The notes under the pieces: generated by a model
Databases searched by the model: none
Told to the model about the DNA's origin: nothing
Seen by the model: the letters and a program-made list of their open reading frames with translations, nothing else
Position numbers and translations under genes: made by a program
Shown: positions 53,111 to 63,332 of the stretch, piece by piece
Position numbering within the stretch: the first letter of the stretch is position 1
Layout: every line of letters begins with the position of its first letter
DNA from: Pyropia haitanensis
Taxonomy: Eukaryota > Rhodophyta > Bangiophyceae > Bangiales > Bangiaceae
NCBI GenBank assembly: GCA_008729055.1
Contig: SDUX01000007.1
Location: 6,544,356 to 6,608,355, forward strand
DNA: 64,000 nt
Direction: 5' to 3'

Positions 53111-53948
53111 CGGCGTCGAAGGCGGCAGTATCGGTGGGAGTGGCCACTCCCGACGGGCCCCCTGTGGCCGGTGGACGCCGCGGCCGTGGGCGGGCGCCGG
53201 CGCTGCCGCGCCGCGGCCGGCGGCTGCGGCCGTGTCCCACCCCCAGTCCCCCGGCTCTCTCCCACTCCCCCCCGGCTGCCGCCAGCCATGGACGCAATCC
53301 AGCCGGCGCGTCCGCTCCTCTCACCCCCCTGCGGCGCGCCCCCCCTCCCGCCACAGCCACCGCTTGGCCACCGACACCCGCCCCCGCTCCCGCCACAGCC
53401 ACCGTTTCGCCTCCGCCGCCGCCGCCGCGGGCCGGCAAGGTCGCGGCCCGACGGGGGCACGCCCCTCGCTGCCCGCGCGCGCCACGGCAAGACCGCCACA
53501 GCCTCCGCTGTGGCTGCTATTGTTGCTGCTGCTGCTGGTCGTGCTGCTCGGCGGCGGCGGCGGTGGCGTCGCGCCCGTCGTCACGCCCGTTGCGGCGGCC
53601 AAGTCGGACTCGTGCGAGGTGCTCCCCGCCGAGACGTGCGCGTCGTCGTGCGTGCCGTTTGAGGATGGCCGGGACTTTCGGTGCTCGGACTTTTTCTACA
53701 CGGAGCGCTGCTGCAACGGCACCGTCGCGGTGTTCCCGTCAGAGCTGGTCTACTACCGCTGCTCGTGCGTCGGGGTGGGCCTGACGGGCCAAGGCCTGGC
53801 GGTCATTGGGTGCTCGGTGTTGGCGGGGCTGGCTGCCGCCGTGGCGGTCGGGGTGTACGTGCTGTTCCGGCGGCGCAAGCGGCTGGACGCGGTGGAGGAG
53901 GAGCGTGCGCGGGCTGTGGAGGAGGCGACCAGCTATCTGCCTCGATAA
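52980..53948 (+). CDS. Putative type I membrane protein with small Cys-rich ectodomain
   Basis: The well-supported part is 53490-53948. A hydrophobic leader PPLWLLLLLLLLVVLLGGG is followed by VTPVAAAKS and a compact ectodomain with ten cysteines: CEVLPAETCASSCVPF, RDFRCSDFFYTERCCNGT and ELVYYRCSCVG. A single TM helix (GLAVIGCSVLAGLAAAVAVG) and a basic, charged cytosolic tail (FRRRKRLDAVEEERARAVEE) follow. NGT is a potential N-glycosylation site. No family recognised. The frame extends up to an ATG at 52980, but residues 1-170 are Gly/Pro/Arg-rich low complexity and an N-terminal signal sequence would be expected to start near the hydrophobic leader. An upstream exon or a homopolymer error in this stretch is likely, so the start is uncertain. 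Confidence 0.55.
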
Positions 53949-55739
53949 GGGGGTGGGGGGAGGAGCGCGGCATGATCTTGTGCTGGGGGGTGGGCTCGTG
54001 GGGTTGGATGGGGTGGGGCCCTGGGACGGCTGCCGTGAGCCAAGCGGCTGGCACCGTAGTTGGGGCGGGCGCGTGCCCCAGACGGGTGGTGCGCCGGGGC
54101 CAGTCGCCGTGGCACCAGTGGCAGCGCGCGGCGATGGCAGGCACGACAGGGGGTAGGGGGGCGAGGGAGGCTGCCGGGGAGTCTTGTTCCCCCGTGTGGC
54201 AGAGCCGCCTCAGACGTGTCAGCAAACTCTATTCCATGTCCATTTCTTCTCTCCTCTTGCTTCTTTGTGCTCGCGCCGGTAGTCCGCCGACCGGGCGGCG
54301 TGTCGTCGGTGAGTCGTGCCACCACCCATCCGCGTCCGCGGCGCACCGCGGCAGGGGTTGCAGGGCACGGACGCTCCCCGCGGGCCAGACGGCCATTGCC
54401 TGCCGTCGTCCGTGGCGGCGGAGAAGCGGGCGAGGCGCGTTCGAGGTGAGCAGCGGGCAGAGGGACGGCGGGAGGGGCGCGCTGGGTGATACCCGCCGCC
54501 ACCTCCCCCCCCCCCCCCGCGCCGCGCGCCGCCACCAGTAGGTGCGCCCCCACACGGCCGCGGTGGCGGGCGGCGCGCGCGGCCGCAGCGCGCCGCGGGC
54601 GGGCGTGCGCCCAACGGCGCACGGCCCTGGCCGCCGCCGCTACCGGTCGCGGCGCGCCGTGGCCGCGGCCGCGTGGCTGGTGGCGGTGGCCCCTCCAAGA
54701 CAAAGGCGTACGGGAATGCAAGGGATGGGCGCCGGTCAGTCCGCTGGTGGCGTCACCTTCCTCGCCGCCGCCCCTCTGTTCTGGCTCCAACGCCGCCCCC
54801 CCCCCCTGAAGCCCCCAACAGCCAGTCGCTGGCGCCCAACTTCTACCCTCGTTACTTTCACGTGGCCGTGTTGTAGACACGTGTCTACGCTGCGTGTATC
54901 GTTCGGGCGAACGCTGCCCCAGTGCAGGTGAACACGCCGTATTCGCAAAGCCAAACCCGAACCGAATCGCCCCCCGCACCAACCGCCTCCATTTGAGGGA
55001 GCTGTACGATACATGACGGATGGGGAACCAATCCCACCGCTTGTACCGTACACGTTCCGCGCTGGGTCGCCCGCCGCGGTGGCTGTCGACGCGCCGGCTC
55101 TCCCCGCGGCCAAGGGTTCCGCGGCGAGCGACAACCCTCGGCACCTCCTCCACCTTGCCCCCTCCCCCCCCCCCCCCCCCCTCTCCCCCCAACCGCCCCG
55201 CCGCTGCCGCCGCGTCGCTCGGCGGGCGCCGCCGCCCGTCCGCTGCCGCCGCTGCCGGCGTGGGCGTCCCCCATCCGCCGCCCTTCCCCCTTGCCGCCGG
55301 CGCCTGGCGCCACCCCCCCCTTGCCTCCCCCCCCCACGGTCGCGCGCGTAGCGTGCGCGCTCGTCCCCCCTCCCCCCCCCTCGCATCACACCCCCCCCCC
55401 CCCCCCCCCCCCCCACCACTCGCATCCCCCCTCCTCACCCCGCTCTCGCTCCCCGCGGCCGCCGCGGCCTTGGCGGCGGCGCCCCCGCTCGCGGCGGCGG
55501 CGGGTCGCGGCGGCCGCGGCGGTGGCACCCGCGCCCCCCAAACCCCTTTCTCCGCGGTCCCCTGCTGCGCGCCCCCAATCCCCCCTATACACCTTTCCGC
55601 GCTGCCGCGGACCTTTGGTGCGCGGCGGAGCTGCGCGGCGCCGCCGGTGCCGCCGCTGGTGCCGCCGCCGCTGGTGCCGCCGCCGCTGGTGCCGCCGCCG
55701 CTGCCGCCGCCGCCGCCGCCGTTGCCGCCGCCGTTGCAC

Positions 55740-55776
<37 letters not shown>

Positions 55777-55834
55777 TCATTGGTGACTTGCCAGCTGGCG
55801 ACTTTCCGCCCCCCCCTCCCGCTCCCCGCTTTCG
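53949..55834. other. Intergenic region with C-tract-rich leader
   Basis: Nearly 1.9 kb. G-rich trailer at 53949-54020, then mixed sequence, with lower GC at 54890-55020. C tracts at 55150-55430 are leader-like and precede the demethylase gene. Repeated CCGCTGGTG units lie at about 55655-55700. Very long minus-strand frames here are shadows of G/C repeats. Confidence 0.5.
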
Positions 55835-57489
55835 ATGGCGCCCACTCCCCCCTCCCCTCCCCCCCCCCCCCAATCACGTGGCCCGTCCCCGACGGCGACG
55901 CCCCCCACCTGTACCCCACCGCCGCGGAATTCGCGTCCTTTTCCTCGTACGTCCTCCGCGCCGAGGCCGCCCACGCGGCAACGTCTGGGATGGTCATTGT
56001 GCACCCGCCGCCGGGCTGGGCGCCGCGGCGGGACCTCTCCTACGCCGACGCGGACGGGCTGACGGTGAACCGGCCCATCCGGCAGCAGGTGGTGGGCGGC
56101 CGCGGCGCGTTTTTTGAGGTCCTCGTCGAGCAGCGCAGCCGCCGCGTCGACGAGTTCCGCGCCGAGTGCCGCCGCTTTGACGCGCGTTACCTGCCGCGGC
56201 CGCCGCTGCCGCTGGGGGGGCGGGGGGGGGGGGGGGGCAGGGGGGGGGGGTTGGTCGCCACGCCGGCGGCGGCGGCGGCGGCGGCAGCGGCAGCAGCAGC
56301 AGCAGGACCTGCAGCAGGGAGGGGGAGGGGAGGGGCGGTGTCTGGACCCGCGGCGGCGGTGCGGGCGGACGCGAGCTCGTCATCGGGCGTGGCGGCGGCG
56401 GGGGGGGGGGGCAGCAGCAGCGGCGCGTCGGGGGCGTCCCCCCCCCCCCCGACACGTACGGCCTGGACGGCGCGTCGGCGGCGTCGCGCGCGGCGACCGC
56501 CGCGCGCGAGTGCCTCGTCGCGACCGACAGTGGCGGCCTGACGCTGCGGCAGGTGGAGCGACTCTACTGGCGGGGCGTGCCGACGCGGACGCCCACGTAC
56601 GGCGCCGACTCGCCCGGCTCCCTCTTTGAGCAGCCCGCCGCGGGCGGGTGGGACCTGTCGCGGCTGGCGACGCTCCTCCGCTCCGCGGCGGGCTCCATCC
56701 CCGGCGTCACCGACCCGTTCCTCTACTTTGGCACCTTTGGCGCGACGTTTGCGTGGCACACGGAGGACGCGGACCTGCACGGCATCAACTACATCCACAT
56801 GGGCGCGCCCAAGACGTGGTACGCCATCCCCCCGCGGACCGCCCCCGCTTTGAGCGCCTCGCCGCCAACCTGTACGGCGGCCACGCGGGCGGCTGCCGCC
56901 AGTTCCTCCGCCACAAGCAGTGCCTGATGACGCCGGAGCTCCTCTCCCGCCACGGGGTGGACGTTGTGCGCGCGACGCACCCGGCGGGGACGTTTGCGGT
57001 CGTCTTTGCGGGCGTCTACCACGCGGGGTTCAACCACGGGTGGAACATTGCCGAGTCGGTCAACTTTGGGAGCGTCAGCTGGCTGCGGGGCCCGGGTCGG
57101 GTGGCGGTCGCGTGTCGGTGCCGGCCCGACTCGGTGTCGCTGGACATCGCGGCGCTCGAGGCGGCGGTCTTTTCGTCGGGGCGTGCGCCCGCCGCGGCGG
57201 CGGCGGCGGCGGCGGGGAGGGTGGAGGGTGGGGGAGGGGGGAAGGGCAAGGCGGGCCGCGCTGGCGGCCGTGCTGGCGGTAGCAAGGGCAGCGACGGAGG
57301 GGAGGGGGGCGATGAGGCCGGCCCGCCGCGGCGGCGACGGCCCGCGCCACCGCCGCCGGGCTCGACCGCCGACGACGCGGCGACCGTCCGGCGGCTGGCT
57401 GCCGAGGTGGTGGACCTGCAGCGCACCCTCTCGGGCGTCGCGGCGATGGTGGCCGCGTCGGTCACGGGGGGGGGGTGCCCGCGCTGCCG

Positions 57490-57523
<34 letters not shown>

Positions 57524-59558
57524 ACCGGGGGGGTCCTCGCCCTCTGGGGGGGACCAGGCGGCCGCTGCGGCCACGCCGGCACCGCCGGCAGCGGCCGCCC
57601 CGGCCGCCGCGGCGGCGCGCGCGGCTGCCCCCTCTGACGACACCCCTGCCGCCCAGGTCGATGGCGCACCAGCGGCGGCCGCGCCAGCGACAGCGACGGG
57701 CACCCTCACGCCGCCGCCCTCGCGGGTCCGCCCAGGCTCCCCCGACGGGCGTGGCGGCCCGCCGCGGTCCCCCCCCGCTGCGGCCAGCGGCTCCCCCGCG
57801 GCGGCCGCCAAGCCCGACGCACCGCCGCTGTCGGGCGGCGCCTCCCCCGTGTCGGTCGCGTCGGCCGGCACCGCCACCGGCACCCCCTCCCCCACCACCC
57901 GTGCTGCCGCCGCCACTCTGACGCCGCCCGCCACATGTGCGGCCGTCGCGACGCCGGCCACCACCACCGCCACCACCCTCACAACCCCCCCCCCCACTGC
58001 CGCCGCGACGGCGGCGACGCTGCTGCGGCTGTCCACCCGCATCTCGCTGCTGCAAACAGCCATCCTCGCGCGGCGGCCCGCGTCCAAGCGGGCACGCCCA
58101 CGCGGGGTGCCCCCGCCGGGCGACGCGGCGGTCGCGCGGCTCGCGCGCGCGTCGCGCGCGGCCATCCTCGCCGCCAAGCGGCCGCCGCGGCCAGACGCGG
58201 CCGCCCCTGGCGGCGGCGAGCCCCCGGCGGCAGCGGCAGCGGCAGACGCGTCGGCGGCGGCGGCGTGGACCGGGGGCACCCCCCCGCGGGGCCGGCCGCC
58301 GCCCGCGCGGCGGCTCGAGCCAATGGCGTGGTACACGGTGCCGCTGCGCGGGTGCATCCGCGGCGACTGGGAGGCGGAGGACGCGTACGACGCGGACCCG
58401 GTGCTGCTCGCCGCGCACGGGGGGCTGGGGCGGCTCGTCGACGGGCTCGCCGACCTCCGCTGGGCGCTCGCCGCCGTCCGCCGCGCCGCGTCGGTGCCAG
58501 TCGTGCCCGCCGTGGGAGGGGAGTCGGGGGGGGGGGCGGGGGTGCCGCCGCCGTCGCCCCCGCCGCTGCCGCCATACCCGCTGCCGCCGCCGCCGCCGCC
58601 ACACCCGCCGCGTCGCCGGCGCGCGCGGCGGGCGGCACCGCTGCCGCTGCCGGGGATGGGGACACCGCCATCGCCGGCGGTGGCGGGCGGGCCGCCGCCG
58701 CCGCGGCGGGGGGAGGCGGCGGGACTGCCGCCGCCGCCGCCGCCGTCGCATCCTTGATCGGCCTCGCGGCGACCGGCGCCGCGGTGCGCGCCACGGCCGC
58801 CGCCCTCCCGCCGTCTGGCCTCTTCTCCACTGGCGTGGCCGCGACGGGCGGGGTGACTGGCGCGGCGGGCGCCGCCGCTACCGCCGCCCCCGTCCCCGGC
58901 GCAGCGCCTACCACTGCGGCCTCACCTACGGGCGGCACGGCCGGTCCGCGCCCCCCCCCCTCCCCCTCCCCTCCCTCCTCGCGCCCGACGGCGGCCGTTG
59001 CCACCCCCGCCACCCCCGCCACCCCCGCCACCCTCGCCACCCCCGCCACCCCTGCCACCCCCACCACCCCCGCCACCCCCGCCACCCTCGCCGCCGTCCC
59101 CTCCCCCCCGACGCCGCTGCCGTCCCGTTCGCGGGTGGTGACACGCCCCATCGCCCCCCGGGCGCACGCGGCGAGCACCGCGGCGGTCACCCGCCTCAGC
59201 CGCCGCCTCGCCGCGCTACAGGCCGCCCTCTTCTTCCGGTCGCCCCCGCCGGGGGCGGGGGCGGGGTCGGGGGCGGGCGGTGGCGGCGGCGGCGGGGGGG
59301 GGCGCCGCAAGGGCGCCGGCGCTGCTGGGGGGGAGGGGGGGGGGGGGGCGCCACCGCAAGCGCCCGCGGCTGTTGACCGACGCGACGGGGGGCGGCGGGG
59401 GGGTCCCAACGGCGGCGGCGGCGGGAGGGGGGTCTACGGGCGTTGGTGCCCCCACCGCCGCCGCCGCCCCCGTGCGGCCGCCACCACCACCGCGCGAGTC
59501 GCCAACCGCACCGCCGCGGCAGCCGGCGGTGGCGGCGGTGGCGGCGTCGGCGGCGCGT

Positions 59559-59592
<34 letters not shown>

Positions 59593-59973
59593 GGCGGCCG
59601 CTGCTACCACCACCCCCGCCGGCGGCCGCCGCGGGTACGGCCACCCCCGCCGGCCGGCTGGGCGCCCCCGCGACCTCGGCGGCGGCGGCCGCCGCCGCGG
59701 CGGGCGCTGTCGCCGGCGCACCCCGGCGGCAGACGCCCGCCAAGCGGCCGCCACCGGCCACCCCCGGCGGCCCGGCCGCCGGCGGCCCACCGCGGCGGCG
59801 GCTGCCCGCGGCGGCGGCGGCTACCCCCGTGGCGCCGCCCCCACCGCGGCCGCTGGCGCCACGGCCGGCGGGCGTGCCGCCGGCCGGCGGGGCTGCTCCC
59901 CCCCCCCCTTCCCGTCGGCACCGCCGCTGAGTGTGAGTGCGCGCTGGGCCGCCGCCACAGACGACGGGGGCCT

Positions 59974-60033
<60 letters not shown>

Positions 60034-60561
60034 GCCCCGACCGCCGGGCGGTCGGCCCGCTGCGACGGCCGTCGCGGCCGCGACCGCCGCGGCCGCCGCG
60101 ACCGCCGCGGCCGTTGCCGCGGCGGCCGCGGCGGCCGCCCGGGGCGCCGCCGCCGCGGCCGCCACTCGGGCGGGGGGGGGGGGGGGGCGGGTGCCGCTGG
60201 CCGCCCGCACGCGGCGAGCGCCACGCCGCTGCCGCTGCCGCTGCCGCCGCCGCCGCCGCCGCGACCGCGGCTGGTGACGGGGGGGGGGGGGGTGCCGTCA
60301 CGCGCTCCTGCGGCGGCGCCTGCGGCGACGGCGGCGACGGCGGCGCCTCGGCAGGCACCGGCTGCTGCGGTAACGGCGGCGGTAGCAGCGGCGGCACCGC
60401 CGCCGCCGCCGCCGCCGCCGGCAGCTGCCAAGGCCGTGCCGCCGCCGCCGGCAGCTGCCAAGGCCGTGTCGCCGCCGCCGCCGGCGCGCCCGGCTGTAGC
60501 GCCGCTGGGGCCGCCGCCGCTGCCGCGGCCGCCGTCTGTCGGGCTGGCCGCGCGCCCCTGA
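55835..60561 (+). CDS. KDM4-like JmjN/JmjC histone lysine demethylase with very long low-complexity tail
   Basis: A 2-oxoglutarate/Fe(II) oxygenase of the JMJD2/KDM4 class, expected to remove methyl groups from histone H3 lysines in the nucleus. From the ATG at 55835 (one C added in the C run 55859-55872) the JmjN domain reads HLYPTAAEFASFSSYVLRAE and IVHPPPGWAPRR. The JmjC domain starts at IYWRGV/TYGADSPGSLFEQ and has TDPFLYFGTFGATFAWHTED (Fe ligands His and Glu, about residue 309), GINYIHMGAPKTWYAIPP, and the zinc-site residues in GGCRQFLRHK and ACRCRPD. The third Fe ligand is in YHAGFNHGWNIAESVNF (about residue 402). All catalytic and zinc ligands are present. About 1,100 further residues are Ala/Pro/Gly-rich, with islands such as TLLRLSTRISLLQTAILARR and AWYTVPLRGCIRGDWEAEDA. 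About ten one-base deficits at G/C runs break the frame; the corrected length is about 1,578 residues. The tail's exact reading and end are less certain than the N-terminal 420 residues. Confidence 0.88.
58997..59095 (+). repeat. 9-bp coding minisatellite (Ala-Thr-Pro repeat)
   Basis: About eleven units of GCCACCCCC with small changes, in phase with the demethylase tail and encoding an Ala-Thr-Pro/Leu tripeptide repeat. It is likely length-polymorphic. Confidence 0.85.
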
Positions 60562-61199
60562 CGGCCGCGGCTCGACTCCCCCCGCCGCTTTTTTTTCTAG
60601 TTGACGGCCACTCGCGGGACCGCGGAGGGGTCCCAGTCTTGTAACACCCCTCCTCGTCCTCTGTTTGCAAGGGTCTTTTTTCTTTTCTTTTTGGTGGCTG
60701 CTCACGATGTGTCTCCCGCGCCATGTGTCTCCCGCCCACAGCCGCCGATGACGCTGCCCGGGGGGGGGTCAGCGCGCCGCGCTGCCGCAACGCCGCGCGA
60801 CCGGCCGCCGCCGCCGTATTGTCGGCAGGGGGCGCCGGCAGTGGGGGGGTGGGGGGGGTGCGCCACGCGAGCGACCGCCCCCCGGCGGGGTGGGGGCCCC
60901 CACGCCAAGGCGCGGCGCGCCGCCGCCCCCCCCGCTGGGCGGTCGTCCGCTCCCGGCGGGCGCCCGCCGGCGCGGCGTGGCGACGACGCAGCCCGCGCGC
61001 AACGGCCACCCGCCCGCCGCCTGTCCCCCGCCGCCGTGGACCGCACCCGCGGCGCACGCCGCCCTTGCCCCGCCCGTCCCCCTAAACGCACGCACACCCC
61101 CACACACACACACGCACACATAGGCACATCCCTTGGCCGCCCGCGTCGTTGCGCGCTGCTGCCAGCCACCAACCCGCGGAGCGCGGCGGGGGCGCGCGC
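60562..61199. other. Convergent intergenic spacer
   Basis: T tracts at 60589-60598 and 60677-60692 lie just past the demethylase stop. A CA-rich microsatellite (CACACACACACGCACACA-like) lies at about 61092-61120. No gene was seen. Confidence 0.6.
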
Positions 61200-62909
61200 T
61201 CACCCAAACCGCCGCGCGATTTCGTCGACGCGCGCCTCAAAGCCCGCCGACACGATGGGCGCGTCGGGGAGGGTGAAGGGGTTGAGGAAGGCGCCAATAA
61301 CCGCGGCGTGGAGCTTGCGGAAGAGCTGTGGATGACGCCGCGTCATACACACACACAAAATGGAGTTGCGACAGAGGGGGGGGAAACACCGGGAGCAGGA
61401 GGGGGGGAGGGAGGGGTTGAGGGCGGGAGGAGGGCGGGTAGGCACGCACGTGCAGCAGAGCACGCACGTGCAGCAGAGCAAGAGGGCCACGCATAAGACG
61501 TGGCCACCCCGGTCGGAAAACGAACCGAACCGGCGAGGTGGCAGAGCAAGTGGGGTGAGACAGGCCGCTCATCGGTCACAGCAGACGTCCCATCGGCACG
61601 TGGCGCCACACACATAGATGCGATACACCCACTGCAGCCCGGCTCACCGAGGGAAGAAAAAACACAGACGCAGCGGGCGCCTGCAAACCAGGTCAAGCAC
61701 CCACCCATCCATCCACCCAAGCGTACCGCCTTGACCGTCGAGTCCTTGTAGTCGTGCGGCCCCGACGACCGCAGCGCAATGATGAACTTGAGGTGCGTGT
61801 TGGTCACAAAGCCGTACAGCGACATCGGGCCCACCACCGCGAGGCAGCCGAGGAAGCCGTCATTGTCGCGCGATGACTGCGCGCGGAGGGCCACCACTGT
61901 ACGGGCAGACCAAAACCACACATGACACCCAGGGGGGGCACCGCCAGCAACAACAGGCAGCCCGCAAGGGACACAGCGGGGGTGGCGGGCAGATACCAGG
62001 CAGCCGAAAAACGACCAGCAGACAAAGCGGGGGGAAGGTGAAGGGGGGGTGGGCTCAATCCCTGTTAGCATGCGGCGCTCATGGCAGTGGTCAGCGCCGC
62101 GGAACCGCGGCGCGGTGTGGACCAGTCCCCCAGCGCCACCCACACTACGGTAAGAACGGACGCACGACACAGCGGGTACCTCGACGACCTGGCAGACGGG
62201 GCGCCGTGGCGCCAGCCAGCAGCAGGTGACCAGCCAGCCAGGGCTGGTGGGCCCCCCACGGGTGGCAGCCAAGCGGAAAAGCAGCGCCCACCGGGGGGCG
62301 CGCGGGCACCCCCCCACAAAACCAAAAACGTACGTCGCTCCTCCACCACGTCCAGGGAGTTGTACACCACCTCGTGCATCTGCATGCGCACAACGTCGTC
62401 GGTCTGGCGCGGCAGCGAGCCGGCAGCGTCTTTGAACACTTTCAGGAAGAGCGGCGCGTTCTGCACCGCGGACCGTGTGGCCCACCCGACAAAAACAGCA
62501 GCCGACGAGCGAGTGGAGAGAACGCAGCGCAGAGAAACAGCCCCAGGAAAGAGAGAAAGAAAAAGAAAGAAAAAAGAAGCCGCGTGGTGGGAAGCTCAAG
62601 TCAGCAGCTGCGAGCGAGTTGGCACCCGCGCCGTCGGCGGCAGCAGCGGCAGCCAACAGGGGCGGTGCGTCCCACCACCCCGCGGGGCTACCCGTCCCCG
62701 CCACCACAGGGTGGCGGCGTCCCCCCCACAAGGAGCTCCCGTCAGGCGGACAGTGGGAAACCAAAACACCCCCGCTGCTGCAAGCGCACATTGTGGTTGA
62801 TGACCGCGACGCAGGCGACGCGGCCGAGCGGCCGGCCGCCGCCGGCGCCCGCCACCCCCGCGCCGGCGCGGGCGACGCCCGTCACGCCCGCCGCGGCGGA
62901 GGCAGACAT
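61200..62909 (-). CDS. TRAPP complex subunit 2-like (TRAPPC2L/Tca17), four exons
   Basis: A sedlin-fold subunit of TRAPP, the guanine-nucleotide exchange complex for Rab1/Rab11-class GTPases at the Golgi. Exons are 62909-62790, 62460-62334, 61896-61727 and 61325-61200. All introns are GT-AG and phase-consistent, giving 180 residues. The start MSASAAAGVTGVARAG is followed by the family strand RVACVAVINHN joined to NAPLFLKVFK. Exon 2 ends MHEVVYNSLDVVEER, matching the S-L-D-V-V-(D/E)-E motif. Exon 3 has MSLYGFVTNTHLKFIIALRS and ends DSTVKA, joining LFRKLHAAVIGAFLNPF. The C-terminus is ARVDEIARRFG. Donors are GTGCGC, GTACGT and GTACGC; acceptors are GTGCAG, GTACAG and CCACAG. An Ala/Gly-rich N-terminal extension of about 30 residues is unusual. 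This is the most intron-rich gene of the window. Confidence 0.88.
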
Positions 62910-63332
62910 GGCCGGGACGGGTGGCGGCGCGAAAGAAAAGTGGGACGGCAGCAGAGACGGCCAGGAGAGACCGCTACAAAGCTGCTGCTCGTACCCGTGG
63001 TAGGGGGGGCGGGGGGCAGTGACCGTCAGCCGCCTGGCCTCGCTCTCGGAGACTTGGTCTGTGGTCAGCTGCGAAAGGGAGAGGAGACGCCGCCCTCGAG
63101 CACGAGCGCCAGACGGAAGCCGACCGCAGTGGTTGCGGAACAGGGGGAGGGACGCGGGGGGGGGGGGGGGCTACATACCGCGTGCTTTAGGATGCTCGAT
63201 ACGAATTGGCATCCAAGTCCGCCGGCGATCGTCGCGTAGGTGGCGCGCGTACCGACACCCAGAGAGGCACACTACACGCATGCGCTGTCGTCGACGTGCC
63301 CCATCACACCGAGCGTGGCGCAGTATGCCCCC
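62910..63332. promoter_or_regulatory. Shared 5' region of divergent TRAPPC2L and GCN5 genes
   Basis: The two start codons lie head-to-head 423 bp apart, so this interval must hold both 5' untranslated regions and promoters. No TATA element is obvious. A G tract lies at 63158-63172. Confidence 0.5.

Noticed and set aside
53933..55873. 646-codon minus-strand reading frame
   Set aside because: Gly/Arg/Ala-rich shadow of C tracts and of the demethylase leader; no motif or coding-strand skew supports it.
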